Assembly (NCBI GenBank): GCA_022647575.1
Contig: JALCKY010000002.1
Location: 248,001-312,000 of the forward strand
DNA length: 64,000 nt
Direction: 5' to 3'
Source: Lachnospiraceae bacterium
GTDB taxonomy: Bacteria > Bacillota > Clostridia > Lachnospirales > Lachnospiraceae
How positions within the stretch are numbered: the first letter of the stretch is position 1; each line of letters starts with the position of its first letter. This document shows, piece by piece, positions 1-7,985 of this stretch. The notes beneath the pieces were generated by a model. That model saw only the letters and a program-made list of their open reading frames with translations. It was not told the origin of the DNA and did not search any database. Both the position numbers and the translations under genes were made by a program.

Positions 1-804
1 TGCTGCCGTAATGTAATTGTTCCATTCTGCCTGGCGCTTCAGAAGTCCGGCATCGTCAGAGCGCACGGTCGGAAGTGTCTGATAAGTTTTCAGGTCCAGT
101 GTATCAGACGCCGATTTGATGCAGCTCACGATGCGTTCCTTTACCGCCGGGATATCTACGGTCGTTCCGTCGACTTCCGGCACTACTTCATAGGTCCCGT
201 CCGCCGCCACATTCAAATAGGCATTGACCGGCGTCAGCATCTCGCCTTCGCTGATTGAACGGAGGCTTTCTTCCGCATTTTCAAGTTTTGCTTCGTCATA
301 GGATACGTCTGCATCAATGGTCAGGTTCTGCCGGAAAAGAAGACGGAAGGGCCAGAGCCATTCGTTCTGCTTTTCCATAAGGGAATCAACATCGCCGATG
401 TTGGTGTAGGTCAGGTCGATATCCGTGCCGCGGATCACTTCATCCTCGCCGTCAATTGCCTTGAGCGTCAGAACATAGTCCGTATTTTTCTGCTGGAGTT
501 TTTCCCGTGCTTCATCCGACGTCAGCCCGGCAGCGGAGGTTCCGTTGATCGTGGTGCGCGCAATGAACCGGTTATGATAGTAGGTTGCAAATCCGAAATA
601 GAGGGAAATGAGAAGCAGGGCACCGGAAACGATAAGAAGCGTTCTGATCTTCTTCATTTTCTGCATGTGCAGCTTCTGCTGCCTGCTCATTCTGTTTGAT
701 GTGCTGTTGGTGCGGACGCCGCGGGCGGTACCCGTCCTTCTGCGGACCGGATCCGTCTTCCTGCGGGCCGAACCTGCTTTTCCGCGAGATGAATTTATGC
801 TCAT
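1..804 (-). CDS. L,D-transpeptidase/peptidoglycan-binding protein, N-terminal part (truncated by window edge)
   Basis: The reading frame enters from the left edge with no stop inside the window. It encodes an Arg/Ser-rich cytoplasmic N-terminus, one transmembrane segment (TLLIVSGALLLISLYFGF) and an extracellular stretch with the INGTSAAGLTSDEAREKL pattern. That pattern is typical of the PG_binding_4 (VanW-type) domain that precedes the YkuD catalytic domain in clostridial L,D-transpeptidases. The catalytic domain would lie outside the window, so enzymatic function is inferred from the N-terminal architecture. Starts at 804, 690 or 666 are all in frame and none has a strong ribosome binding site; 804 is the most upstream ATG after the TATAAT-like element at about 817. 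The gene is downstream of the repeat cluster at 840-1520. Confidence 0.65.
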   Translation of the reverse strand, partial: MSINSSRGKAGSARRKTDPVRRRTGTARGVRTNSTSNRMSRQQKLHMQKMKKIRTLLIVSGALLLISLYFGFATYYHNRFIARTTINGTSAAGLTSDEAREKLQQKNTDYVLTLKAIDGEDEVIRGTDIDLTYTNIGDVDSLMEKQNEWLWPFRLLFRQNLTIDADVSYDEAKLENAEESLRSISEGEMLTPVNAYLNVAADGTYEVVPEVDGTTVDIPAVKERIVSCIKSASDTLDLKTYQTLPTVRSDDAGLLKRQAEWNNYITAA

Positions 805-844
805 ACGTAAGATTATAAAGGATTCCGGCCAAGATGCAAGGCCG

Positions 845-1520
845 GGTGCGCACGGATTCTCCTGCTTCTGCCATTCCTGTCTCCTGCCGGAGTCCGTCCC
901 GGAAACCCGCCGGAGTCTGCGGACTTTTATATCGCCCGGAGCCGGAAGCAGAGGGCAGGATGACGATAGCGCCGGCTTCGTCGTTCTTTCCGCACGATGC
1001 GATGGGCTGCGCAGAACTGTCTGAAGCGGGCTCTTTCATCTGCCTGCGGCAGGTCTTTGCAAGAGGCAGGGCCGCTCTGACACGCTTGCTTCTGCCGTTT
1101 CTGCACTCGCCGATGGATGGGCTGCTCCGAAAACTTGCGGGCTCCTTTCGTTGATAACAGTCCTCCGTGAGAGACAGTGTCTCTCACGGAGGATCGTTAC
1201 ATGCATGGGAAGGAGCCCGCTTCGAACAATTCTTCGCAGCCCATCGCATCGTGCAGAAACGGCGACGTAGCTGACGCTATCGTCAGAGCAGCCCTGTCTC
1301 TTACAAAGGCCTGATTGGACATAAAGAGAGCCCGCTGAGTTTTCGGAGCAGCCCATCCATCGGCGAGCGCGGAAAGAACAGAAGCAAGCGTGTCAGCCTG
1401 CCCTCCGCTTCCGGTTCCGGGCGCGAAAAAGCAAGCGGAGCTCCGGCGGGCTGCCGGAACGGACCAGATGCGAAAAACCGGGAATGGCAGAAACGGGAGT
1501 TCCGTGCCAAGAGGACGGCA
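845..1520. repeat. Four mosaic inverted repeats around a palindrome
   Basis: This non-coding interval between queT and the L,D-transpeptidase gene holds four related units of about 100-200 bp. Two lie on the minus strand (1148 down to about 1045, and 1035 down to about 845) and two on the plus strand (1209 to about 1310, and 1324 to about 1520). Each starts with GAGCCCGC and then GCAGCCCATC. Heads are shared between 1035 and 1209 (CATCGCATCGTGC) and between 1148 and 1324 (TTTTCGGAGCAGCCC), while tails are shared between the two inner and the two outer units. The short ORFs here overlap on both strands and look like translations of the repeats. I do not recognise the family. Confidence 0.75.
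1161..1193. repeat. Perfect palindrome at the centre of the repeat cluster
   Basis: Two perfectly complementary 15-base arms (TCCTCCGTGAGAGAC and its reverse complement) are separated by three bases (AGT). No T-run follows on either strand, so it does not look like an intrinsic terminator. It sits exactly between the minus-oriented and plus-oriented repeat units, which is the layout expected if it were an inversion or recombination centre or the tip of a large cruciform or RNA hairpin. Confidence 0.85.
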
Positions 1521-1531
1521 GAAGAAACGGA

Positions 1532-2023
1532 CTAGTGCGTGCCCTGACGGAAGATTGCGTTCTTGTGCGGATTCAGCGCGGCCATCAGAATCAGTCCGCC
1601 GCCGTAGCAGCTGATCAGCTCGCCGCAGGTAATCGTCAGAACCAGGAAAAGATAGACGTCCGTCACGCCATAGGCATACTTCAGGACAAGCGGCACGACA
1701 GCCGCATTGGCAATGACCGGCGGAAGCGGAACCAGAAATTTCTTTTTACGGAGCAGATAGCTTCCCACTGCCCCGATTAAAGTTGCGAGACTTCCGAAAA
1801 GAATATCCGGCAGGATGGCCCCGCCGAAAATATTGGCCAGAAGACAGCCGACAAAAAGACCCGGTACCGCAGCCGGAGTGAAAAACGGCAGCACGGTCAG
1901 GGCTTCGGAAATTCTTACCTGGATTGGTCCGTAGGAAATCGGTGCGAAAATGAGTGTCAGAACGACATAGATTGCGGCAATCGCTGCCGCCTGGGCAGTG
2001 AATGTCAGGTTATCCTTTTTCAT
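1532..2023 (-). CDS. queT: QueT family ECF transporter substrate-binding subunit
   Basis: About 163 residues, the usual size for the QueT/COG4708 family of energy-coupling-factor S-components, which import queuosine precursors such as preQ1 together with a shared EcfAA'T module. The sequence is almost wholly hydrophobic with five to six membrane segments and carries the family hallmark PISYGPIQVRISEALTVLPF near residues 27-46, and a GCLLANIFGG stretch after it. The ATG at 2023 is chosen because AGGGGG lies nine bases upstream; a longer in-frame start at 2074 falls inside the structured leader. Substrate is inferred from family membership, and no queuosine biosynthesis gene is in the window. 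Confidence 0.85.
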   Translation of the reverse strand: MKKDNLTFTAQAAAIAAIYVVLTLIFAPISYGPIQVRISEALTVLPFFTPAAVPGLFVGCLLANIFGGAILPDILFGSLATLIGAVGSYLLRKKKFLVPLPPVIANAAVVPLVLKYAYGVTDVYLFLVLTITCGELISCYGGGLILMAALNPHKNAIFRQGTH

Positions 2024-2031
2024 GATAAAAT

Positions 2032-2150
2032 TCCCCCTGGTTTTGTTTAGAGTGAGGATGGATTTCGAACTCACTTTGACGTCTCTTCCGGGCGGCGCCT
2101 CGCCCTGAGCCTTTTACGGTTGGCATCCTACCCGGGAACCTTTCGGCGAT
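2032..2150 (-). promoter_or_regulatory. Structured leader of queT, candidate preQ1-type riboswitch
   Basis: On the transcribed strand the leader can form an H-type pseudoknot: GGTT (2140-2137) with AACC (2121-2118), and GCC (2124-2122) with GGC (2111-2109), joined by an A-rich loop GTAAAA. A GC-rich hairpin (2104-2089) and a stem AGTGAG/CTCACT (2075-2051) follow, just before the AGGGGG ribosome binding site. A pseudoknot with an A-rich third loop is the general layout of preQ1 aptamers, and the downstream gene fits. I could not match a specific preQ1 class from sequence alone. Confidence 0.4.
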
Positions 2151-2153
2151 TCC

Positions 2154-2534
2154 TCAGCCGGCCGTCTTTCCCGTCTCCATATATTTCATGAGCTGAACCG
2201 CGTCGGCAATCTCGAGATCTTTTTCTCCCGCAAGGGATTCCAGATGATGAGTCAGTTCATGTTCCAGGACCTTTTTCATTTCCCGGAGAAAATCTTCATC
2301 CGGAAGATACGGAAAGACGTGCTGAAAACTTCCATAGTATAGCACAACAAAACGGCCGAGTCCATATTCAACGTGATATTCCCCGAGCACGGAAAGTTCC
2401 GTGCCGCGGCTCTGCGGATGGATCCGCCAGTCCGGCGATGCATGAACTCCCCCGTTCAGTTCCGTATAATACTTTTCCGGAATTTCTTCCGCCAGTCTTC
2501 CGAGAGCTTCTTCAAATTCGTCAAATGAAAGCAT
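2154..2534 (-). CDS. Zincin-like metallopeptidase family protein
   Basis: A 126-residue protein with an HExxH zinc motif (HELTHHLE, residues about 91-98) followed by LAGEKDLEIADA, matching the small zincin_1 / metallopeptidase-family proteins common in Actinobacteria and Firmicutes. There is no signal peptide, so it is probably cytoplasmic. The substrate is unknown. It is 14 bases downstream of the SGNH-like membrane protein gene and probably in the same transcript. Confidence 0.75.
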   Translation of the reverse strand: MLSFDEFEEALGRLAEEIPEKYYTELNGGVHASPDWRIHPQSRGTELSVLGEYHVEYGLGRFVVLYYGSFQHVFPYLPDEDFLREMKKVLEHELTHHLESLAGEKDLEIADAVQLMKYMETGKTAG

Positions 2535-2547
2535 TCCTGTCCTCCGT

Positions 2548-3618
2548 CTACCATTGAAACACGATGTCGATGCCGTCCTGTCCGTCGTCTGCGGAACTGC
2601 TTTCCGCTTCTTCTTCCTTTTCCTTCTCTTTGAGATCCTGCCGTTCCTTCAGATAGGCTCCGTAGATTCCGGAAAATTCCTCTGCCGGTTTCCGTTTCAT
2701 GCAGCCGTACCAGTCGGCATAGTCTTCCGGAAGATAGGCATTTTCCACCACGGCTTCCGTGACATAGTTCTGATAGCCGAAGCCTTTTGAATCCGACATT
2801 TTCTTCATGGCTGCATAGGCGTTATCGTAGCTCTCCTTGTCGGCCTTATAAACCTTGAGCGGAATCGGCAGGGTTACGACTTCCAGGTCAATGTCTTCCA
2901 TTTCGCAGAGCGTTATGATGGTATGGAAATAATCATAGGACGTTCCATCTTTCATTTCATCTTCGAGAGTAAAGCTGCCCGGGTCGCCTTCCGGGCCTGT
3001 TTCTTCGTCTACGGCAAGAAAGCCGTTTTTCTTGTAAACCTGTCCTTCTTCCGTATTGTAGGCTGATACGTCATAGTTCCGGTAAGCCTCCGTTGTCTTC
3101 GCATCCAGATTTGCCTGAAGTTCATCCGTTCCTGTTCCCACGTACTGCCTCCACGGAAAAATCACGGACAGCTGATTGCTGCCGTATTTGATTTTATCGT
3201 ACAGGTACTCGGGCTTGGTGACGGAAAGCTTCATCGCAAGATATCCGCAGGCAGGGTCGTTATCCGTCTGGTTGTCCTCTGACCAGGTCGCCGGGTCGAA
3301 TTCCAGAATGACTCTCTTCGGAATGTTCCCGCAGCTGACCATATCCGTCAGGGTATAGCAGCAGTCGAGCATGTACTGCTCGTCATAGGCCGCATTAAAA
3401 GAAGTCCTGCCGGTCGCTGCGTCCAGCACATCCGGATCAAGATCCGTGCAGGCCCTCATGGTCCCGAGGATCAGATCGTCGCAGGCAGAATTTTCAACTG
3501 TATGAACTTTATACCGTCCGATGTTGATGGGCAGTATCAGATAATACAGAAGCGTATTCAGGAGCAGGATCACTGCCAGGACAGCAATCACCAGCAGCAG
3601 TTTTTTAATCAGTTTCAA
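2548..3618 (-). CDS. Membrane-anchored SGNH-like protein of unknown function
   Basis: The 356-residue protein has one N-terminal membrane anchor (residues 7-30) and an extracytoplasmic domain. The segment DDLILGTMRACTDLDP resembles the first block of DltD/SGNH-like proteins of Lachnospiraceae, where the usual sequence is G-[TS]-S-[HR]. Here Met occupies the catalytic Ser position, so hydrolase or acyltransferase activity is doubtful. The C-terminal 30 residues are very acidic and Glu/Lys rich (KEKEKEEEAESSS). It is encoded just upstream of the metallopeptidase gene. No specific function is claimed. Confidence 0.55.
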   Translation of the reverse strand: MKLIKKLLLVIAVLAVILLLNTLLYYLILPINIGRYKVHTVENSACDDLILGTMRACTDLDPDVLDAATGRTSFNAAYDEQYMLDCCYTLTDMVSCGNIPKRVILEFDPATWSEDNQTDNDPACGYLAMKLSVTKPEYLYDKIKYGSNQLSVIFPWRQYVGTGTDELQANLDAKTTEAYRNYDVSAYNTEEGQVYKKNGFLAVDEETGPEGDPGSFTLEDEMKDGTSYDYFHTIITLCEMEDIDLEVVTLPIPLKVYKADKESYDNAYAAMKKMSDSKGFGYQNYVTEAVVENAYLPEDYADWYGCMKRKPAEEFSGIYGAYLKERQDLKEKEKEEEAESSSADDGQDGIDIVFQW

Positions 3619-3663
3619 AAACGTTCCTCCGGCCGTTGAATGGATTCGTAAGAAATGAATCTG

Positions 3664-4017
3664 CTACAGTCCTTCCGGGAATTTCTTCCGGAACGCTTTC
3701 CTGGTATAGGCATCGACGTCCTTTTCCAGTTCGTAGTAATCGCTGAGAAGCTTTTCTCCCTGTTCCGTCAGGGAAGAGGTTCCGCCGTCCATGCCGCCGT
3801 GATTTCTCCTGATGACCGGATAGCCGAGTTCCTTCTCCGCGCGGTTCAGGATGGTCCATCCCTTTGTATAGGAAAGGCCCATTTCCCGGCAGGCATTTTT
3901 CACGGATCCTTTTTCCTGCACGAGACTCATCAGCTCCGCAATGCCCGGTCCGAAAAATGATTCTTTTCCGTGGATCGTCAGTTTGATTTTCGGTACAAAC
4001 TTTTCGCTGTCGCTCAT
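3664..4017 (-). CDS. ModE-like (LysR-type HTH) regulator without molybdate-binding domain
   Basis: 117 residues spanning a winged-helix domain: SVKNACREMGLSYTKGWTIL is the helix-turn-helix, and GGMDGGTSSLTEQGEKLL the wing and following helix, typical of the N-terminal domain of ModE and of clostridial stand-alone ModE-type regulators. The Mop/TOBE domains that bind molybdate in full-length ModE are absent. The gene is 15 bases downstream of the M20 peptidase gene and on the same strand. The mod operon begins about 7 kb away, separated by a terminator, so control of mod is plausible but not shown. Confidence 0.75.
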   Translation of the reverse strand: MSDSEKFVPKIKLTIHGKESFFGPGIAELMSLVQEKGSVKNACREMGLSYTKGWTILNRAEKELGYPVIRRNHGGMDGGTSSLTEQGEKLLSDYYELEKDVDAYTRKAFRKKFPEGL

Positions 4018-4032
4018 CTTTACCGTCTTCCT

Positions 4033-5484
4033 TCACAGTTCGCGAATCATACGGATATAGAATACTACGGTTTTCACCAGAGTTTCAACCGGAATTCTTT
4101 CATCCACGCCGTGAATCATTCCCCGTTCCTCTTTTGAAAGCTTCTGTCCGCAGAACCGGTAGACGTGATCGGTGATCCGGCAGTAGTGTCTCGAATCGGA
4201 GCATGCCAGCATCTGGTACGGGGCCACCACGGTTCCCGGCCACGTCCGCTCAATCACGCTTTTCAGCTTTCCGTATTCTTCACAGGAAATGTCTGAAATG
4301 CCGGAGGGGTTGCTGCCGTCGACCAGGCTGCTTTTGATCCGGTCGTCCCCGATGATCCGGTGCAGGGCCGCCGTCGTGCTTTCAATGGTATCCGTTCCCA
4401 GCAGACGCAGGTTCACGCCGAAGGAAGCCTTCGACGGCATGACATTGTAGGCCTTGCTTCCTTCCGCCCGCGTAATTGCGATAGTCGTATGCGTAAGCGC
4501 AAATAGATCTCCGCCGCTCTTTCTGCAGATTTTCTCCAGCAGGGGCCAGAAACACCAGAGATTTGCAAAAATCACTTTCAGCCCGAAAGAGGAATGCCTT
4601 CCCAGCTGATTGAACATCTGCCGGACCGGTTCTGTCAGCTGTCCCCTGAACGGATGTTTTTCAATCCTGGTGATGGCACCGGCAAGAATTCCCAGGTTGG
4701 ATTTTCTGGGAGGCGTCGATGCATGCCCGCCCGGAGCTTCAATCGTAAAATCGAGATTGACGCTTCCTTTTTCCACGATGCCGACCGCCGCACAGTCTTC
4801 TTTCATTCCGGGGAAAGCCCCGCTGACGATGGCACCCCCTTCATCCAGTACGAAGGCCGGTCTGACATGAAGTTCTTCCAGACGGGAAACGATGTCGCTG
4901 CAGCTGGCTCCGTCGATTTCCTCTTCGCCCGAAAAGGAAAAATACAGATCATTTTCCGGAACGAACCCGTCCTTCAGAAGCTGCTCGATCGCTTCCAGCG
5001 AAGGGATCAGCGTGCCCTTGGTATCCAGCGTTCCGCGTCCCCAGATGCAGCCATCCTTCAGGACGGCATCAAATGCCGGCACGCTCCACTCCTCCTGGTT
5101 CACCGGAACCACATCATAGTGGGCCATGCAGACTGACGGTTTCTCCGAAGATTTTCCTTTTAGGAAATAAAGCAGTCCGGTCTTTCCGACTTTTTCTTTG
5201 ACCGCCTTTTGATGGAACAGCGGAAAACGCTCTTCCAGGAGCGCCTCGAACCTTGCGAACTCTTTTCTGTCCACAAGCGATTCATCACGGTTTGAAACGG
5301 TCCGGCAGCGGATGGCATCCTGCATGTCGGCAATGATTTTTTCTTCATTTACCGGAACAGGTTCTTCTGCTGCAGCAGGAACCGGCTCCGGGACAAACAG
5401 GGCTGCCCGGATCAGGATAACCGCAAGAAAGCAGGCAAGAACCGCAGCGAGTGCCCACAGAAGAATCATTCCCATCACAGCCAC
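4033..5484 (-). CDS. M20 family metallopeptidase with N-terminal membrane anchor
   Basis: The 483-residue protein starts with a membrane segment (residues 3-30) and then an M20 dipeptidase/carboxypeptidase fold. Zinc ligands and catalytic residues are visible: MAHYDVVP (His, Asp), GRGTLDTKG (Asp), SGEEEIDG (Glu-Glu), and a late HGVDER (His). The GGHASTPP segment marks the dimerisation domain. It resembles the PM20D1/CPS1 branch more than PepT or PepV. Its start overlaps the end of the upstream membrane protein gene by ten bases, so the two are probably translationally coupled. A role in releasing or transferring amino acids that the coupled membrane proteins carry is an inference. Confidence 0.85.
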   Translation of the reverse strand: MAVMGMILLWALAAVLACFLAVILIRAALFVPEPVPAAAEEPVPVNEEKIIADMQDAIRCRTVSNRDESLVDRKEFARFEALLEERFPLFHQKAVKEKVGKTGLLYFLKGKSSEKPSVCMAHYDVVPVNQEEWSVPAFDAVLKDGCIWGRGTLDTKGTLIPSLEAIEQLLKDGFVPENDLYFSFSGEEEIDGASCSDIVSRLEELHVRPAFVLDEGGAIVSGAFPGMKEDCAAVGIVEKGSVNLDFTIEAPGGHASTPPRKSNLGILAGAITRIEKHPFRGQLTEPVRQMFNQLGRHSSFGLKVIFANLWCFWPLLEKICRKSGGDLFALTHTTIAITRAEGSKAYNVMPSKASFGVNLRLLGTDTIESTTAALHRIIGDDRIKSSLVDGSNPSGISDISCEEYGKLKSVIERTWPGTVVAPYQMLACSDSRHYCRITDHVYRFCGQKLSKEERGMIHGVDERIPVETLVKTVVFYIRMIREL

Positions 5485-6140
5485 CCCTTCTTATACAGGA
5501 CTCTGGCCGAACCGATCGAGATCAGGACTCCGACCGGCACTAGAATACCGACAGAAGAAGCCAGCGACGGAATGAAAATAAAGATCAGGATCATGAACAC
5601 AAGCGGCAGGACGGAAAGCTTCCAGTTCTTGGAAATGTAAACGACCGCCAGTCCTCCGAACAGTGCCGGAAGCATATTGTCAAAGGCGGGCGTAAGCGCC
5701 GGCGAATTCAGGACCGGTTCGAGCTGCCGGATCAGAAGGACCCCGACGGCAATGACAAGCGTCGTCACGATGGAGCTGGTTGCGACCGCGATGGCGGAAA
5801 CGACTTCTCCCTCTTCCGTCCCCGGCTTGACGTCCATGTTCTCCATGGCATTGAGCGCCGCCGGCACCTTCATGGACGTCAGATTGCCTGTGACAAATGC
5901 CAGGAATGTTCCGCCGGTTCCGAGCATCGGCGTATACGTCACGACTTCAATGAACCCGACGGTCCAGTAAATCGGAGCCACTCCCAGAAGGCCCTTGAGA
6001 ACGGCTGTTCCTTCCGGCCAGGCATTGTAATAAAGACAGGCCGCCACGGGAACCATCGTAATGACGACAACTGCCGACCAGATCCAGATTTTCCCCAGTG
6101 TATGAGTCCGGTCATCGTAGGACATTTTCGTCTCTTTCAT
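5475..6140 (-). CDS. Integral membrane protein, partner of DUF5058 protein
   Basis: 221 residues with about six or seven membrane segments and a conserved-looking GFIEVVTYTPMLGTGGTFLAFVTGNLTSMKVP core, which has the feel of a transporter re-entrant or substrate region. The ATG at 6140 follows GGAGG by eight bases. It starts four bases after the end of the DUF5058 gene and overlaps the start of the M20 peptidase gene. I do not recognise a named family. The pair probably forms one membrane complex. Confidence 0.65.
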   Translation of the reverse strand: MKETKMSYDDRTHTLGKIWIWSAVVVITMVPVAACLYYNAWPEGTAVLKGLLGVAPIYWTVGFIEVVTYTPMLGTGGTFLAFVTGNLTSMKVPAALNAMENMDVKPGTEEGEVVSAIAVATSSIVTTLVIAVGVLLIRQLEPVLNSPALTPAFDNMLPALFGGLAVVYISKNWKLSVLPLVFMILIFIFIPSLASSVGILVPVGVLISIGSARVLYKKGWL

Positions 6141-6144
6141 CTTT

Positions 6145-6870
6145 TCATCCTCCGATCACAGGCGTAATGACTGCCGCAAAAACCATTGCCCCGATCATGG
6201 AAACCGGAAGCGCATAGGTCTGCAGGAAATTCCAGTGACATTTTTTAATCAGCAGCCCGCACACCGCCATCAGGGCAGCCGAAACGAGCAGGACGAAAAG
6301 CGGAATGAATCCTGCAAGGCCGCTGCGGACATTTGCAAAGACCATTCCGAGGAAAGCGGAGATCATGCCGAGGAACATGGCCGACATGAAAATCTCTCCC
6401 CATTTCTGATCCTTCGTCTGAATGCTGACGATTCCCTTCTGGATCGGACGCATCAGAATCGGCGTCAGCACGATGCTCGGCATAATGCCGAGAGTCATGA
6501 CCCAGGCGATGGCCGTATAATTTTTCGGATCGGTAATGGTCTGCGAAAGGGAGATTCCGAGCGCATTTGCGGTCGATGTCGCGGCCGGCAGTTCATAAGT
6601 CAGCGCGCCGATCACGCTCATGCGGATCCACGGAAGCGGAATGCCCAGAAATTTTGAAAGCGTGATGACCCCCAGCAGAATCGAAACGGCAGGTGCGATG
6701 GTAAAGATCGCCGTGGACAGGATCATTTTCTTCAGCTTTGCCATGTCCATTCCGATTTCTTTCCCGTGCCGGTAGGAACGCACCAGGAAGAAAACCGACT
6801 GGACCATGATAAAAAGAATGACGACGACTGCCACCATATAAAGGAACGAACTGTTCGGACTGAATTCCAT
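6145..6870 (-). CDS. DUF5058-like membrane protein
   Basis: 241 residues, with six to seven predicted membrane segments and short charged loops; length and the run PWIRMSVIGALTYELPAATS agree with clostridial DUF5058 proteins as far as I recall the family. Function is unknown. It is the first gene of an operon of three or four genes (this gene, the 221-residue membrane protein, M20 peptidase, ModE-like regulator). An extended -10 element (TGGTACAAT, TACAAT at 6944-6939) lies upstream, after the terminator of the MoeA-like gene. Confidence 0.6.
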   Translation of the reverse strand: MEFSPNSSFLYMVAVVVILFIMVQSVFFLVRSYRHGKEIGMDMAKLKKMILSTAIFTIAPAVSILLGVITLSKFLGIPLPWIRMSVIGALTYELPAATSTANALGISLSQTITDPKNYTAIAWVMTLGIMPSIVLTPILMRPIQKGIVSIQTKDQKWGEIFMSAMFLGMISAFLGMVFANVRSGLAGFIPLFVLLVSAALMAVCGLLIKKCHWNFLQTYALPVSMIGAMVFAAVITPVIGG

Positions 6871-6957
6871 CCCGCGCCTCCTTCTTATCCCTGATGTAAA
6901 GCATAAAATCCGCTGACGGCAGATTTCTTTTCCAGTTCATTGTACCACAATCGCATC

Positions 6958-6982
6958 AAAAAAGCGGCCCTACAGCAGGCCG
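6958..6982 (-). terminator. Terminator of the molybdate operon
   Basis: Stem GCGGCC/GGCCGC with an eight-base loop followed by five T on the minus strand. The stem includes the last codons and stop of the MoeA-like gene. Confidence 0.65.
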
Positions 6983-7968
6983 CCCTCTCCCATGGAATAA
7001 AGCTCTTCTTTCTTTACGATGTCATCCGCCAGAAGCCTCGGAAGAATCAGATCGAATATCGTCGTGCCAGCATACATGACGCACCCGGGCAGTCCCACCA
7101 CCGGAATGATCTTTTCGCTTCCGTCCTTTTCCTTCTTATGGAAATAAGACAGCATGAACATCGCTCCCGGAAGGACCGGTGCCCCGTAGCTGATCACTTC
7201 CGCTCCCGTGTTCCGGATGGCGAGAGGCGTCTTATCATCCGGATCCACGCTCATCCCTCCGGTCAGGCAGACCAGCTCTGCGCCGTTTTCAATTTCATCC
7301 AGGACGGTCTGCGTCGTCACGTCGGAATTGTCATCCAGGATTTTCTTATCAATGATCTCGGCGCCGAAAGCAGTCAGCTTTCCTTCGACAACCGGCGTGA
7401 ACGTATCCCGGATGCGGCCCTTGAAGATTTCGGAACCGGTCGCCAGGATGACGGCTTTCTTCTTATGAAGCGGAATCACATTGACGATCGGCTCACCGCC
7501 GGCTGCCGCTTTTGCCTCATCCATTTTCACCTGATCGATGACCAGAGGGATGACCCTCATGCCGGCTACATTTTCCCCTTCTTTGACGCAGGTATTCCCG
7601 CGTTTCGTCGCGATCATCACATCGCCGACTGAGTTGACGGCAATCAGCTTCCGGGAATCAACTTTCAGAAGACCCGGGCAGGCTGCCTTCAGGTTGATCT
7701 TTCCTTCCTTCGGCTGCGTCGCGGTAAGATTCGCCCCCTGCGTCATCTGACGGAGGATCTCCGCTCCTTCATCTTCATGCAGCTGTCCTTCTTTTTTCTC
7801 CCACACGTAAATGTGCTCTTTCCCGATGGAAAGCAGCACCGGAATATCCTCTTCGGTGATAATGTGGCCCTTGCGGAACACCGCATCTTTCCTGACGTCC
7901 TTGATGATCTGCGTCATGTCGTGGCAGAGCACCTGCCCGACCGCATCTTCCGTCCTGATCAGTTTCAT
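6970..7968 (-). CDS. MoeA/MogA-like molybdopterin-binding protein
   Basis: 332 residues. The C-terminal half is a MoCF-type molybdopterin-binding domain with the hallmark CLTGGMSVDPDDKTPLAIR and VVGLPGCVMYAG. The N-terminal part resembles the shorter clostridial MoeA-like proteins and lacks a full-length MoeA layout. It probably helps molybdenum cofactor maturation or transfer. The start at 7968 is chosen for an AGGAGG site five bases upstream; the longer frame reads back into modC. It is the last gene of the modABC transcription unit, which supports the link to molybdate. Confidence 0.8.
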   Translation of the reverse strand: MKLIRTEDAVGQVLCHDMTQIIKDVRKDAVFRKGHIITEEDIPVLLSIGKEHIYVWEKKEGQLHEDEGAEILRQMTQGANLTATQPKEGKINLKAACPGLLKVDSRKLIAVNSVGDVMIATKRGNTCVKEGENVAGMRVIPLVIDQVKMDEAKAAAGGEPIVNVIPLHKKKAVILATGSEIFKGRIRDTFTPVVEGKLTAFGAEIIDKKILDDNSDVTTQTVLDEIENGAELVCLTGGMSVDPDDKTPLAIRNTGAEVISYGAPVLPGAMFMLSYFHKKEKDGSEKIIPVVGLPGCVMYAGTTIFDLILPRLLADDIVKKEELYSMGEGGLL

Positions 7969-7985
7969 GACTTCCTCCTGTGCGT

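Noticed and set aside
834-1614. Overlapping short ORFs on both strands in the repeat cluster (for example 834-1154, 927-1187, 1036-1356, 1390-1614)
   Set aside because: They overlap each other on opposite strands, have no ribosome binding sites and their similarity follows the DNA repeats rather than a protein family.
3605-4036. A 143-codon minus-strand frame over the ModE-like gene
   Set aside because: Arg/Gly-rich shadow of the ModE-like reading frame, which has the recognisable helix-turn-helix.
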